A DNA stretch of 64,000 bases, from positions 2,451,001 to 2,515,000 of the forward strand of contig NZ_CP097253.1 in the NCBI RefSeq assembly GCF_023380025.1, in the 5' to 3' direction. Both the position numbers and the translations under genes were made by a program. A model generated the notes under the pieces. The model was not told the DNA's origin and did not search any database. It was given only the letters and a program-made list of their open reading frames with translations. The DNA comes from Sphingomonas glaciei. GTDB lineage: Bacteria > Pseudomonadota > Alphaproteobacteria > Sphingomonadales > Sphingomonadaceae. How positions within the stretch are numbered: the stretch's first letter is position 1; each line of letters begins with the position of its first letter. Shown piece after piece: positions 47,501-55,018 of this stretch.

Positions 47501-47730
47501 ACCCCGCGAACCGCCGCTTCGACCTTCTGGGTGACCTGGTTGACCATCTCGGACGGAGCGGCGCCAGGCTGCGAGATGGTGACGTTGGCCGCCGGGAAGT
47601 CGATGTCCGGGTTGTTGGTGACCTCCATCGTCGCAAAGGCGTAGATGCCCGTCAGCAGCAACGCGATGAAGAGCACGATCGGAGGGACCGGGTTGCGGAT
47701 GCACCAGGCCGAAATGTTCCGGAAACTCAT
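44536..47730 (-). CDS. efflux RND transporter permease subunit
   Basis: The 1064-residue inner-membrane pump of the HAE1/AcrB type has 12 helices and two large periplasmic loops. Marks are the N-terminal RNPVPPIVLFIALLLTGI, DVREGNSNTFVQFK, the proton-relay Asp pair in GLVAGVLVDDAIVEIENI, and GDGSFRSPMGVTVIGGLLLSTFLTL near the end. It is transcribed after its adaptor with 36 nt between. No outer-membrane TolC-type gene is present, so a shared one elsewhere must complete the pump. The substrate is unknown. Confidence 0.94.
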   Translation of the reverse strand: MSFRNISAWCIRNPVPPIVLFIALLLTGIYAFATMEVTNNPDIDFPAANVTISQPGAAPSEMVNQVTQKVEAAVRGVEGVDEINSDVREGNSNTFVQFKIGTPTDRAVNDVKAAIDQIRGDLPDGILEPQVSRVNIGGDGFVFIAVEATDMSLEELSWYVDSLVSRRLLGQAGIAQVSREGGVDRQIRVILNPASLQSEGITAAQVNAQLRQINLDAPGGRAEIAGSEQTVRVLGNAKSATALADTQIALPGNRFVRLGEIAQVRDSSAEPRSATELDGRPVVSFNVARAKGASDVTAYENTWAELRKIEKEDPRIRFVEINNSVDYTKSQYKSSMSALLEGAVLAVLVVFIFLRDIRATLISAVAIPLSAIPAFWFMDLMSINLNFLSLLALGLVAGVLVDDAIVEIENIVRHMRMGKSAYQASIDAADEIGLAVLATTMSIVAVFLPVALMPGISGQFFRNFGYTVVLAVFMSLLVARMITPLMAAYFLRSGGIQEHASGKWMERYLNTLRWSIDHDKADAAKDRARGFFGRRLARFRDHRVWMMGVGFAIFGATIIGIMTLPMTFQPEQDQPNSSIRIGLAPGTTLDQTKSVAARVREIVLRNPNVENVFQRSFTSSAFLNVVYKKDREKKSFEIEREITPQLASIADARVNFNSQGGGGPGSGGRPISLYLGGDDPVKIADAANKIAEEMQTIPTLVAPRVAGDVVRPEIRINPRFDLAADLGVSTSSLAQTIRIATIGDIDQNSARFSLSDRQVPIIVSLDRSERRDISTLENLPVPTASGGSVPLKSVAEISFGSGPVTVNRTNQMYRIAIGADLTPGTISGDAWKQIDKLPTLQNLPAGVQRLQLGDQKWQQELIFNFVLAVLAGIALVFAVLVLLYRRFLAPLVNLGSLLLAPLGAVVALHVAGMPLSLPVFIGLLMLLGIVAKNSILLVDFAVEMMDHGMTKDEAIVEAGHKRAQPIVMTTVAMVAGMVPIALSLTGDGSFRSPMGVTVIGGLLLSTFLTLLLVPAYFSLAIDIETWFGRKFGRHLSATAHEMPGEEADGRSQRPPGSPVPQPAE

Positions 47731-47766
47731 ATGCCTGACTGTCCTGCCTAGCGCCTGGATTGCAGC

Positions 47767-48963
47767 TTAGTTGGCCGCGGCCTGGCGCCGTGGATTGATC
47801 TTCTGGCCGGGATTGAGGAACGGTCCGGCCGAGAGAACGACGGCTTCCTGACCAGTCAGCCCGGCAACGATGGTCGCGCCGCTTTCGTCGACAGTGCCGA
47901 TCTTGACGCTGCGCCGTTCGGCCTCGTTCTTGGCGTTCACGACGTAGACGTAATTACCGTCATTGTCGGACAGCACCGCGCTCTGCGGAAGCAGCGGAGC
48001 GGTGGTCGACCCGGCCGAGATGCGTGCTTCGGCAAAACCGCCCGGACGGATTCCGGCCGAATAGGGGATGGCGATCCGCACTTCGCCCTGACGCGACTGG
48101 GGATCGATCACCGGCGACACCTGCCACACCGAACCGACGACGTTGGAGGTGCTTCCGATCGGGGTCACGCTGGCCGGCATACCGACCCGCATGGCGGCCA
48201 GGTCCTGCTGGCTGAGCTGGGCGCGCATTTCCATCTCGCCGCCGCGGGCGAGGCGGAACAGGCCCTGGCTGCCCGGGCCGATTACCTGACCGACCTCCAG
48301 GTTGCGCTGGAGGATCAGGCCGGCGCTGGGGGCGCGGATGTCGAGCAGGCCGATTCCGGCGCGGGTCGCACCAAGCTGCGCCTGCGCCACCCGGACCTGG
48401 GCATTGGCCTGGTCGCGTGCGGCGCGCTTGCGATCCAGATCGGCCTTGGACACGAAGCCGCGGCCGACGAGCGAGGCCGAGCGATCATATTCGTTCTGGG
48501 CCAGCGCGGCGCTGGCGCGGGCGGATTCGACCGCGGCGGCAAGCTGCGCGGTAGTCTGGACCTGGACCGAGCGATCCACCGTCGCCAGGGTCTGCCCGGC
48601 GCGGACCCAAGTGCCGGCATCGACCAGCACCGCGGTGACCCGGCCACCCTGGCCGGCAGCGCCGACCGGCTGGTCACGGCGGGCGGCGAGCGCCCCGCTG
48701 GCGGTGATGATCTGCGCCACCTGGCTGCGTCCAGGCACGATCACGGTCACGGTCGGGACCTGCCCGCCGGGACGTCCGGATCCCTTCTCCGCAGCAGCCG
48801 TGGCCGACGAATTGACCGGCGCACTCTCGCGGTTGAACAGGTAATAAGCGAGCCCCAGCACCAGGGCGCCGATCAGCACGGCGATGATGAGGTTGCGCCG
48901 CCTCCGGGTGTCATCCACCACGACAACCGTTTCGTCCCGCGCAAGCCGGGTCTCGCGATTCAT
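47767..48963 (-). CDS. efflux RND transporter periplasmic adaptor subunit
   Basis: The 398-residue membrane-fusion protein has an N-terminal inner-membrane anchor (NLIIAVLIGALVLGLAYYLF). The lipoyl half-motifs flank a helical hairpin (about 130-195), and a beta-barrel and membrane-proximal domain follow (GFAEARISAGSTT, DNDGNYVYVVNAKNEAERR). It bridges the permease to the outer-membrane channel. The upstream 201-nt region shared with the GlsB gene holds paired direct repeats that could be a regulator site. Confidence 0.93.
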   Translation of the reverse strand: MNRETRLARDETVVVVDDTRRRRNLIIAVLIGALVLGLAYYLFNRESAPVNSSATAAAEKGSGRPGGQVPTVTVIVPGRSQVAQIITASGALAARRDQPVGAAGQGGRVTAVLVDAGTWVRAGQTLATVDRSVQVQTTAQLAAAVESARASAALAQNEYDRSASLVGRGFVSKADLDRKRAARDQANAQVRVAQAQLGATRAGIGLLDIRAPSAGLILQRNLEVGQVIGPGSQGLFRLARGGEMEMRAQLSQQDLAAMRVGMPASVTPIGSTSNVVGSVWQVSPVIDPQSRQGEVRIAIPYSAGIRPGGFAEARISAGSTTAPLLPQSAVLSDNDGNYVYVVNAKNEAERRSVKIGTVDESGATIVAGLTGQEAVVLSAGPFLNPGQKINPRRQAAAN

Positions 48964-49040
48964 TCCTGTCTACCTTCTAGTTCGACGCGACGATCACGCC
49001 GCAGCTGTATTATACGCATAAGGCACTTGCCGCAAGGGAA

Positions 49041-49082
49041 GGCGTGTTGCCGACCAACGGCAAGCGCCATTCGACCAACGGC
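49041..49082. promoter_or_regulatory. hairpin plus 21-nt-spaced direct repeats between RND operon and GlsB gene
   Basis: GGCGTGTTGCCG (49041-49052) can pair with CGGCAAGCGCC (49058-49068). CGACCAACGGC occurs twice, at 49051-49061 and 49072-49082, start-to-start distance 21 nt, two helical turns. That spacing is usual for regulator dimers binding one face. No regulator gene is adjacent. Confidence 0.4.
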
Positions 49083-49164
49083 TCCCTCCGACCTGTCGAA
49101 AGTTGTTTGCCCAAAGCGGGACAGAATTGGTAGCGGTGGTCTCCTTAAAACAGGAGATATTTGC

Positions 49165-49431
49165 ATGCTGGCACCGGAATATGGATGGCTGTCGTGGATC
49201 GTCATCGGGCTCGTGGCCGGCGGAATCGCCAAGCTGGTGATGCCCGGCAAGGATCCCGGCGGCTGCATCGTTACCATTCTGCTGGGTATCGGCGGGGCCC
49301 TAGTGGCCGGTTTCCTCGGCCGCGCACTTGGCTGGTATGATCAGCCGACCGACGGCGCCGGCTTCCTTGCCGCCATCGTCGGCGCGATCCTAATCCTCTT
49401 CATCTACCGACTGACCCTCAAGCGGCGCTAG
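49165..49431 (+). CDS. GlsB/YeaQ/YmgE family stress membrane protein (1)
   Basis: The 88-residue protein has three helices: WIVIGLVAGGIAKLVMPG, GGCIVTILLGIGGALVAGFLG and FLAAIVGAILILFIY. The loop PGKDPGGC between helices 1 and 2 is typical of the family, small inner-membrane proteins raised in acid, osmotic or stationary-phase stress. AGGAG at 49152 precedes ATG 49165. It converges on the second family member with 12 nt between. Confidence 0.88.
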   Translation: MLAPEYGWLSWIVIGLVAGGIAKLVMPGKDPGGCIVTILLGIGGALVAGFLGRALGWYDQPTDGAGFLAAIVGAILILFIYRLTLKRR

Positions 49432-49443
49432 GCGGAGGGGGCC

Positions 49444-49725
49444 TCAGCCCGGCCGGCGGCGTCCCAGCCGCCCGGCCAGGAGGGTGAGGCCGAGCGCCAG
49501 AAAGGCGCCAAGCAGCGAAAGGAGCACGGCCGGCAGCGAAAAGCCGGTCGGCTCCAGCTTGCCCGCCAGCACCGGGGTGATGACCAGCGCGCCGAGCACC
49601 GCGCCGAGCGCGCCGAGCGCGACCAGGCCGAACACGTCGCGCAGGGTCCGGCTGTGGACGATCACGCTGGTGAGCCAGCCGAGCAGGGCTCCGAGGAGGA
49701 CGAGGGCGATCCAGGACAGGGGCAT
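49444..49725 (-). CDS. GlsB/YeaQ-like small membrane protein (2)
   Basis: The 93-residue protein has three helices (WIALVLLGALLGWLTSVIV, FGLVALGALGAVLGALVI, LLSLLGAFLALGLTLLAG). It follows the same plan as member 3, with the loop TRTL for the DAQQ segment, but is more diverged and lacks the Gly-rich PG loop. ATG 49725 has GGAG at 6 nt, and ATG 49737 is an alternative. Likely a paralogue of its two neighbours. Confidence 0.75.
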   Translation of the reverse strand: MPLSWIALVLLGALLGWLTSVIVHSRTLRDVFGLVALGALGAVLGALVITPVLAGKLEPTGFSLPAVLLSLLGAFLALGLTLLAGRLGRRRPG

Positions 49726-49744
49726 GCGCCGCTCCATAAGCAAA

Positions 49745-49775
49745 GGGGCCGCCCGCTCCAAGAGCAGGCGACCCC
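49745..49775 (-). terminator. hairpin after GlsB member 3
   Basis: On the minus strand GGGGTCGCCTGCTC pairs, with two G-T pairs, to GAGCGGGCGGCCCC around TTG and is followed by TTTGCTT. It separates members 3 and 2. Confidence 0.6.
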
Positions 49776-49814
49776 GATGTAGTGGTCAGTCAGTTTGACG
49801 AGGCTGCTGAGCGC

Positions 49815-50084
49815 TTAGCGCACCCGACCACGACGAACGAGATTGACGATCGCGAGCAGGATGATGGCACCCAGCAGCGACACCAGGATGTTCGGCAGGC
49901 TGAGCGGGCCGTCGGTGATCGAGCCACCGCCAAGCAGCGGCGCAAGCAGGAACCGGCCGAGCAGGGCGCCCAGGATGCCGACGATGATGTTGAGGAAGAT
50001 ACCCTGCTGGGCGTCAGTGCGCATCACGATGCTGGCAAGCCAGCCAAGCACACCGCCGACGACGATGATGAGAATCCATTCCAT
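49815..50084 (-). CDS. GlsB/YeaQ/YmgE family stress membrane protein (3)
   Basis: The 89-residue protein has three helices (LIIVVGGVLGWLASIVM, LNIIVGILGALLGRFLLA, ILVSLLGAIILLAIVNLV). The DAQQG loop between helices 1 and 2 and the NIIVGILGA start of helix 2 are standard for the family. AGGAGG precedes the ATG at 10 nt. An EcfG-type promoter (50178-50202) lies 94 nt upstream, linking it to the general stress response. Confidence 0.9.
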   Translation of the reverse strand: MEWILIIVVGGVLGWLASIVMRTDAQQGIFLNIIVGILGALLGRFLLAPLLGGGSITDGPLSLPNILVSLLGAIILLAIVNLVRRGRVR

Positions 50085-50177
50085 TGTGCGTTCCCTCCTG
50101 TATCGCCCGTACGTGTTCCGCCGGGCGCTTCATTGGGGTTCAAGACGCCTCGGAGACGGTCTTGTTCCGGGGAGGGG

Positions 50178-50202
50178 AACGGTGTTCGGCTGTATCGGTT
50201 CC
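50178..50202 (-). promoter_or_regulatory. EcfG-type general stress promoter of GlsB member 3
   Basis: On the minus strand GGAAC (50202-50198), 16 nt and CGTT (50181-50178) match the EcfG consensus exactly. A second GGAAC-N16-CGTC, one mismatch, lies just downstream in the same direction. The -10 element is 94 nt from the ATG at 50084. Confidence 0.65.
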
Positions 50203-50216
50203 GGAACGAGCGTCAG

Positions 50217-50516
50217 TTAATAGCGCTGCTGGCGTTCGTAGACTTGGCGGTAATGCTGGATCCGGGTGACCCGCAGGCCCGGCATGCCGCTGCGATCGAC
50301 CGCCCGCTGCCAGCCGGCGAACTCTTCCAGGCTGAGACCGTAGCGGGCGCAAACCTCGTCCACGGTGAGCAGCCCGCCGGCGACGGCGGCCACCACCTCG
50401 GCCTTGCGGCGGACCACCCAGCGCGTCGTGCCCGGCTTGGGCAGCGAATCAAGCGTCAGCGGCTCGCCGAGCGGGCCGATCACCTGATGGGGGCGGAATT
50501 TCTGGTTTTCTAGCAT
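50217..50516 (-). CDS. sciP: DUF1153 protein, SciP-type CtrA inhibitor
   Basis: The 99-residue helix-turn-helix protein has VIGPLGEPLTLDSLPKP at its start, then the core TRWVVRRKAEVVAAV, LLTVDEVCARYGLSLEEFAGWQRAVDR and RVTRIQHYR. This matches DUF1153, whose Caulobacter member SciP binds CtrA and DNA and blocks CtrA-dependent transcription. The core motif is strong, but function in this organism is inferred. ATG 50516. It is the last gene on its strand before the EcfG region. Confidence 0.88.
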   Translation of the reverse strand: MLENQKFRPHQVIGPLGEPLTLDSLPKPGTTRWVVRRKAEVVAAVAGGLLTVDEVCARYGLSLEEFAGWQRAVDRSGMPGLRVTRIQHYRQVYERQQRY

Positions 50517-50523
50517 TGCTTCC

Positions 50524-50820
50524 TCAGACGGAACTGGTGGTTGCCGGTGAGCCAGCGTTTACCGGGGGTTCTCTCAAGCAACCGTGAAGTGCGCTGGTAA
50601 ACGCGCTCCTCACTTTTTGATCGGCGGAGGCCGGGTCGGCCCCGGCGAAGGCACCGCGAACCGTTTTCCCCGGTTCGCCGCCCCCGTTGGCGAGGAGGGC
50701 GACGACCGCGGCGAGGCGGTCCCCCGCACCCCCGCACGGGCCGATGCTCGCCAGCACGGCGCCAAGCTCGTCGCTGCTCAGCGTCCCCGCCACGTCTGCA
50801 AATTTTGCACTCTCGGCCAA
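50524..50820 (-). CDS. possible small hypothetical protein
   Basis: A 98-residue open frame upstream of sciP starts with TTG 50820, with GAGG about 9 nt ahead. Its first 50 residues look protein-like (TLSSDELGAVLASIG, then AGDRLAAVVALLANGG), suggesting two helices. A competing plus-strand frame over the same bases looks less natural. No family is recognised. If it is not a gene, the 352 nt between sciP and mnmA hold only promoters and an inverted repeat GCGTTTACC/GGTAAACGC (50555-50604). Confidence 0.4.
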   Translation of the reverse strand: MAESAKFADVAGTLSSDELGAVLASIGPCGGAGDRLAAVVALLANGGGEPGKTVRGAFAGADPASADQKVRSAFTSALHGCLREPPVNAGSPATTSSV

Positions 50821-50868
50821 ATGTCTCGCCTCTTCCCGTCTTCCGCCAGCACTAGCGAAAGAGGGTGA

Positions 50869-52005
50869 ATGCCGGGTAAAGACGTCGCCGTGACTTTTTC
50901 CGACCTCCAGATACCCAAGCCGGCCGCCGCCGCGCGGATCGTCGTCGCCATGTCCGGCGGGGTCGATTCATCGGTCGCCGCCCTGCTCGCGGCGGGCACG
51001 GGCGCGGAGGTGATCGGGGTGACGCTGCAGCTCTACGATCATGGCGAGGCGGCCAAACGGTCGGGGGCCTGCTGCGCGGGCCAGGACATCTTTGATGCCG
51101 CGCAAGTGTGCGAGAAGCTGGGGATCGCGCACTACGTTCTCGATTACGAGAGCCGGTTCCGCGAAGGCGTGATCGAGCGGTTTGCGGACGATTATGCGCG
51201 CGGGCGCACCCCGGTGCCCTGTTCCCTGTGCAATCAGGGGGTGAAGTTCACCGATCTCCATGCCTTCGCGCGGGAGCTCGACGCCGATGCTCTGGTTACC
51301 GGCCATTATGTCCGGCGGGTAGTGAAGGACGGTAAGGCCGAGCTTCACAAGGGCCGCGATCCGGCGCGCGACCAGAGTTATTTCCTGTACGGCACCACCG
51401 ACGAGCAGCTCGACCTGCTGCGCTTCCCGATCGGGGAATTGCCCAAGGCCGAGGTCCGGGCGCTTGCGGCCGAAGCCGGGCTGATTGTCGCGGCCAAGCC
51501 CGACAGCCAGGACATCTGCTTCGTCCCCGACGGTGATTATGCCAGGCTGGTCAAGCGGATGCGACCGGAGACCGAGGCGCCGGGCGAGATCGTCGATCTT
51601 GCGGGGCGCGTGGTCGGCACCCACCGCGGCATCGTCCACTTCACCGTCGGCCAGCGCCGCGGCCTAGAGATCGGCGGATCGCCCGAGCCACTCTACGTGG
51701 TGCGGATCGAACCCGACGAGAAACGGCTGGTGGTCGGCCCCAAGCAGGCGCTGGCAATCAGCGAAGCGCGGGTCGGAAGCTGGAACTGGCTGGGCGAGGA
51801 CCAGCGCGAGGTGGAGGTCAAGGTCCGCTCGCTGAGCCGGCCGGTGCGGGCGCGGCTGGACGACGGCACGATCCGCTTTCACAAGCCGGAGTTCGGGGTC
51901 GCCCCGGGCCAGGCGGCGGTGGTCTACGAAGGAGAGCGGCTGCTCGGCGGCGGATGGATCGAGGAAACAGGTGCGGCCGAGGCGGGGGCCGAGCTCGCGG
52001 CCTAG
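50869..52005 (+). CDS. mnmA: tRNA 2-thiouridine(34) synthase
   Basis: The 378-residue enzyme thiolates U34 of Lys, Glu and Gln tRNAs. Motifs are the PP-loop [11 protein letters not shown] (about residue 28), the catalytic Cys of [10 protein letters not shown], the second catalytic Cys in [11 protein letters not shown], and the tRNA-binding FTVGQRRGL. The C-terminal barrel ends with GGGWIEE. Start ATG 50869 has a weak GAGGG site. Its stop lies in a CTAG shared with the convergent gene. Confidence 0.95.
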   Translation: MPGKDVAVTFSDLQIPKPAAAARIVVAMSGGVDSSVAALLAAGTGAEVIGVTLQLYDHGEAAKRSGACCAGQDIFDAAQVCEKLGIAHYVLDYESRFREGVIERFADDYARGRTPVPCSLCNQGVKFTDLHAFARELDADALVTGHYVRRVVKDGKAELHKGRDPARDQSYFLYGTTDEQLDLLRFPIGELPKAEVRALAAEAGLIVAAKPDSQDICFVPDGDYARLVKRMRPETEAPGEIVDLAGRVVGTHRGIVHFTVGQRRGLEIGGSPEPLYVVRIEPDEKRLVVGPKQALAISEARVGSWNWLGEDQREVEVKVRSLSRPVRARLDDGTIRFHKPEFGVAPGQAAVVYEGERLLGGGWIEETGAAEAGAELAA

Positions 52006-52439
52006 TCGGGCTGGCCGAGGAAGCGCGACTGGAAGGTCTGCACGCCCGCCACCTTGACCCACCAGTTGCCGAGCGCGCCACGCTTGATGGTGACCGCGGC
52101 GCCGGCCTTGGGCAGCCGTTCATTGCCTTCGATCTTGAGCAGCCAGCGATCGCCATTCTCCAGCTGGATCAGCATCTGATCATAGCCCTGACCGCGGGTC
52201 GCGCGAATCTTGCCATCGAGCGCCTTGGGGCCGAGCGAGCGCGCCTCAAGCGAGCCGCTGGACGCGGCCTGGCGAAGCGGGGTGACCGCCGCGTCGAAAC
52301 AGGCGAGGCGCTGCGCCGGATCGGTGATGCGGGGGCAGTCAAGCACCGCCGCAAGCCGGGAATCGAGCTTCTGCGCGGCGGCTCCACCGGGCAGTGCGAG
52401 GAGGACTGCCGCACCGATCATCAATCCTGCACTTCGCAC
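52002..52439 (-). CDS. secreted hypothetical protein
   Basis: The 145-residue protein has a signal peptide ([19 protein letters not shown]). A cysteine pair lies in [20 protein letters not shown], a motif seen in several periplasmic proteins of Gram-negatives that often read C-x11-CxD. The second half has beta strands ([35 protein letters not shown], in parts). GTG 52439 has GGGAG 8 nt ahead. Function unknown. The stop shares CTAG with mnmA. Confidence 0.75.
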   Translation of the reverse strand: MRSAGLMIGAAVLLALPGGAAAQKLDSRLAAVLDCPRITDPAQRLACFDAAVTPLRQAASSGSLEARSLGPKALDGKIRATRGQGYDQMLIQLENGDRWLLKIEGNERLPKAGAAVTIKRGALGNWWVKVAGVQTFQSRFLGQPD

Positions 52440-52514
52440 GTCGCTTTCTCCCACCGCCTGCTTTCCTCCAGCATGGCATTGCGCGGCGGGGCTGAAAAGC
52501 CAATGAAGGGGAGA

Positions 52515-53033
52515 ATGCCCAGCGACACCGCCACCCCGCGCCGACGCAGCGCCGGAATTTTGCTTTATCGCCAATCCGCTGGCGGCGCGCAGGAAGTCCT
52601 GCTGGGCCATCCCGGCGGCCCTTACTGGGCGCGCAAGGATGCCGGGGCGTGGATGGTGCCCAAGGGCGCGATCGAGGCCGGTGAATGCGCGCTCGACGCC
52701 GCGCTGCGCGAATTTGCGGAGGAAGTGGGGCCGGTGCCCGCCGGGACCCCCGTGCCGCTGAGGACGGTGCGCCAGAACGGCGGCAAACTGGTCGAGGTGT
52801 TTGCGCTCGAAGGGGAATTCGATCCGGCGGCGCTGCAGAGCAATGCGTTCGAGCTGGAATGGCCGCCCAAATCGGGGCGGATGCGCAGCTATCCCGAGCT
52901 TGACCGGGTCGCGTGGATGGGAATGGCCGAGGCGCGGACGCGGATTCTCGCCAGCCAGGAGCCCTTGCTCGACGCGCTCGAGGAATTGCTAGCGGGCGCG
53001 GCGGGCGAACAGGAACAGCAACAGGCCGGCTAG
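52515..53033 (+). CDS. NUDIX hydrolase
   Basis: The 172-residue protein has the Nudix box GAIEAGECALDAALREFAEEVG (residues about 62-83) after the entry motif SAGILLYR. LELEWPPKSGRMRSYPELDR follows, and a Glu/Gln-rich end. The set resembles bacterial Nudix proteins of the DR1025/YjhB type acting on nucleotides or nucleotide sugars; the substrate is not determined. ATG 52515 has AGGGGAG just ahead. ATGs at 52473 and 52503 are alternatives. It overlaps the convergent permease gene by 45 nt. Confidence 0.85.
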   Translation: MPSDTATPRRRSAGILLYRQSAGGAQEVLLGHPGGPYWARKDAGAWMVPKGAIEAGECALDAALREFAEEVGPVPAGTPVPLRTVRQNGGKLVEVFALEGEFDPAALQSNAFELEWPPKSGRMRSYPELDRVAWMGMAEARTRILASQEPLLDALEELLAGAAGEQEQQQAG

Positions 53034-54230
53034 CAACAGCGCTGCGAGTGTCGCCCAGGCCACGGCGGTCGCCTGGGTCGAGACCGCCGCGCACAGCAGG
53101 ATGCCGAGGACGCCGAGCGCGATTTCACCCGACGAGCGGCGGGCGATCTTCAGCCAGGCGGCGATGGTCACGGCATAGACCGCCATCCGCGCCAGCGTGC
53201 TGACCACCGCAAGCCACACGAACCCGCCGCTCAGCGCGAGAGCGGCGACGATGGCGGCCATCAGCAGGATCGAGCCGTACGGGGTGAGAAAACGCGGGTG
53301 GACCGCGGCCGCCCAGGCCGGAAGGTCGCCCCGGGCGGCCAGCGCATGGCTGACCCGCGGCGACGCGGTCATGTTGGCGTGGAGGTTGCCGAGCAGGCTG
53401 GTGACGGCGGCGAGCAGGATCAGCAGTGCGCCGGTCGGCCCGAGCAGCGCGGTGCCGAGCGCCAGCAAGGGCGCCTTCTCGCCGGCTTCGACCGGGGGTG
53501 ACACCGCCGAGAAGGTGAGTTGGACCAAGAAATAGAGCAGGGCGATGAGGAAGATCGTGACCAGCATGGCGCGGGCGATGGCTCTGCCGCCGTCGCGCGC
53601 CTCGCCCGACACGGCGACCGAATTCTCGAAGCCGATGAAGGCGTAGAATACGAGGAGAATGCTGGCCTCGGTCGCCGACAGCGGTGGGGGCGGGCCGAAG
53701 GCGGGCAGCGGGACGGTGAACAGAGCGAGTGCGGCGAGACCTACCAAAGGCAGGCTCTTGAGCAGGGTCAGGCCGCCGAGCAGCCGCAACGCCCGCGCCG
53801 TGCCCGCGATGTTGATCGCGGCGAGCAGCGCGATGGTGAGGAGGATCAGCGCGCTGCGCAGCCACGGCGCCGGAGCGATCTCAGTCCAGCGCAGGATGTA
53901 GTCGACCAGCACGTGGACGTTGGCCGCGAACGCCGCCATCCGCGCGATGTAGTAGGTCCAGCCGAGCTCGAACCCGGCGAAGCGCCCGAAGGCAGAGCCA
54001 TAGACCACCGGGCCGCCGTCGCCCGGCATCGCCGCAATCGCCCTGGCGAAGGGGATGGCGATCAGCAGCATGACGAGGGCGGCGGCGGGGAACAGTAGGG
54101 CGGCCCACGGCCCGACGTCGCCGTTGAGCGTCGCCGGAAGCGCGAACACCGCCGCTCCGACCGCGCCGTTGAAGGACAGGAGCGCGGCGCCGCCCGCGCC
54201 CACTTTGCGGGGCAGGGCGGGAGCGGTCAA
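52989..54230 (-). CDS. APC family amino acid permease
   Basis: The 413-residue permease has about 12 helices. The first holds the substrate-binding break GAVGAAVFALPA, characteristic of the superfamily. FYAFIGFENSVAVSGEARDGGR in helix 6 is another mark. The start is TTG 54230, whose TTGA overlaps the phzF stop. No ATG fits the frame near the conserved start. The substrate is not assignable. It ends the operon pdxH-CDF-phzF-permease. Confidence 0.87.
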   Translation of the reverse strand: MTAPALPRKVGAGGAALLSFNGAVGAAVFALPATLNGDVGPWAALLFPAAALVMLLIAIPFARAIAAMPGDGGPVVYGSAFGRFAGFELGWTYYIARMAAFAANVHVLVDYILRWTEIAPAPWLRSALILLTIALLAAINIAGTARALRLLGGLTLLKSLPLVGLAALALFTVPLPAFGPPPPLSATEASILLVFYAFIGFENSVAVSGEARDGGRAIARAMLVTIFLIALLYFLVQLTFSAVSPPVEAGEKAPLLALGTALLGPTGALLILLAAVTSLLGNLHANMTASPRVSHALAARGDLPAWAAAVHPRFLTPYGSILLMAAIVAALALSGGFVWLAVVSTLARMAVYAVTIAAWLKIARRSSGEIALGVLGILLCAAVSTQATAVAWATLAALLLAGLLLFLFARRAR

Positions 54231-55018
54231 AGGCGGAAGGTGCCTTCGATGACCGTCAGCGCCTGTCCGCCGAGCTTCACACGGTCGCCCGCCAGCCGGC
54301 AGTGCAGGTCGCCGCCACGCGAACCGACCTGCGCCGCGGTGAACTCGCTCCGGCCAAGTTCGGCCGCCCAATAGGGCACCAGCGCGCAGTGGGCCGAGCC
54401 GGTGACCGGGTCCTCGTCGATCCCGTGGTAGGCGGCGAACACCCGGCTGGCGACGTCGGTGCGGGTGCCGGGCGCGGTGACCATCACCAGCGCGTCGATC
54501 GCGCGCAGGCGGGTGAAGTCGGGACGCACCGCGCGGACCGCGGCCTCGTCGGCGAGCCGGACGAGGATGGCGCCATTGCCGCCGCTGCCGATCCGGACCT
54601 CGCCCGAGACCCCGAGCGCGTCAAGTGCCGCCGCCGCTTCGCCTTCGCTGAGGCGGCTGGCGGGGAGGTCAAGCCACAGCAGCCCGTCGCCGCGAGTCAC
54701 GGTCAACACCCCCGAGCGGGTGCGGAAGCGCACTTGCTCTCCGTTCAGCAGGACATGGCCGCTGGCGAGCGTGGCGTGGCCGCACAGGTCGACCTCGACC
54801 GTCGGGGTGAACCAGCGCAGGTGATAGTCGGCCTCGCCATCGGCCAGCGGCACGGTGAAGGCGGTTTCGCTGAGGTTGTTCTCGGCCGCGATCGCCTGAA
54901 GGGTCTCGTCGGGCAGCCAGCCGTCGAGCGGCATCACCGCCGCCGGATTGCCGGTCAGCGGTCGGCCGCTGGTGAAGGCATCGACCTGGAAGAAAGGCAG
55001 GAGAAGGGGCTCGGTCAC
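54227..55018 (-). CDS. PhzF family isomerase
   Basis: The 263-residue protein has the PhzF fold: FFQVDAFTSGRPLTGNPAAV, the catalytic Glu in NNLSETAF, TPTVEVDLCGHATLASG, and EDPVTGSAHCAL in the second half. PhzF of phenazine synthesis isomerises DHHA, but most homologues outside phenazine clusters act on unknown small molecules, and no other phenazine gene is here. GTG 55018 overlaps the CDF gene stop by 4 nt. Confidence 0.88.
   Translation of the reverse strand: MTEPLLLPFFQVDAFTSGRPLTGNPAAVMPLDGWLPDETLQAIAAENNLSETAFTVPLADGEADYHLRWFTPTVEVDLCGHATLASGHVLLNGEQVRFRTRSGVLTVTRGDGLLWLDLPASRLSEGEAAAALDALGVSGEVRIGSGGNGAILVRLADEAAVRAVRPDFTRLRAIDALVMVTAPGTRTDVASRVFAAYHGIDEDPVTGSAHCALVPYWAAELGRSEFTAAQVGSRGGDLHCRLAGDRVKLGGQALTVIEGTFRL

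Noticed and set aside
54227-55018. Phenazine biosynthesis locus
   Set aside because: Only a PhzF-fold protein is present, with no other phz gene. The fold is common outside phenazine pathways.
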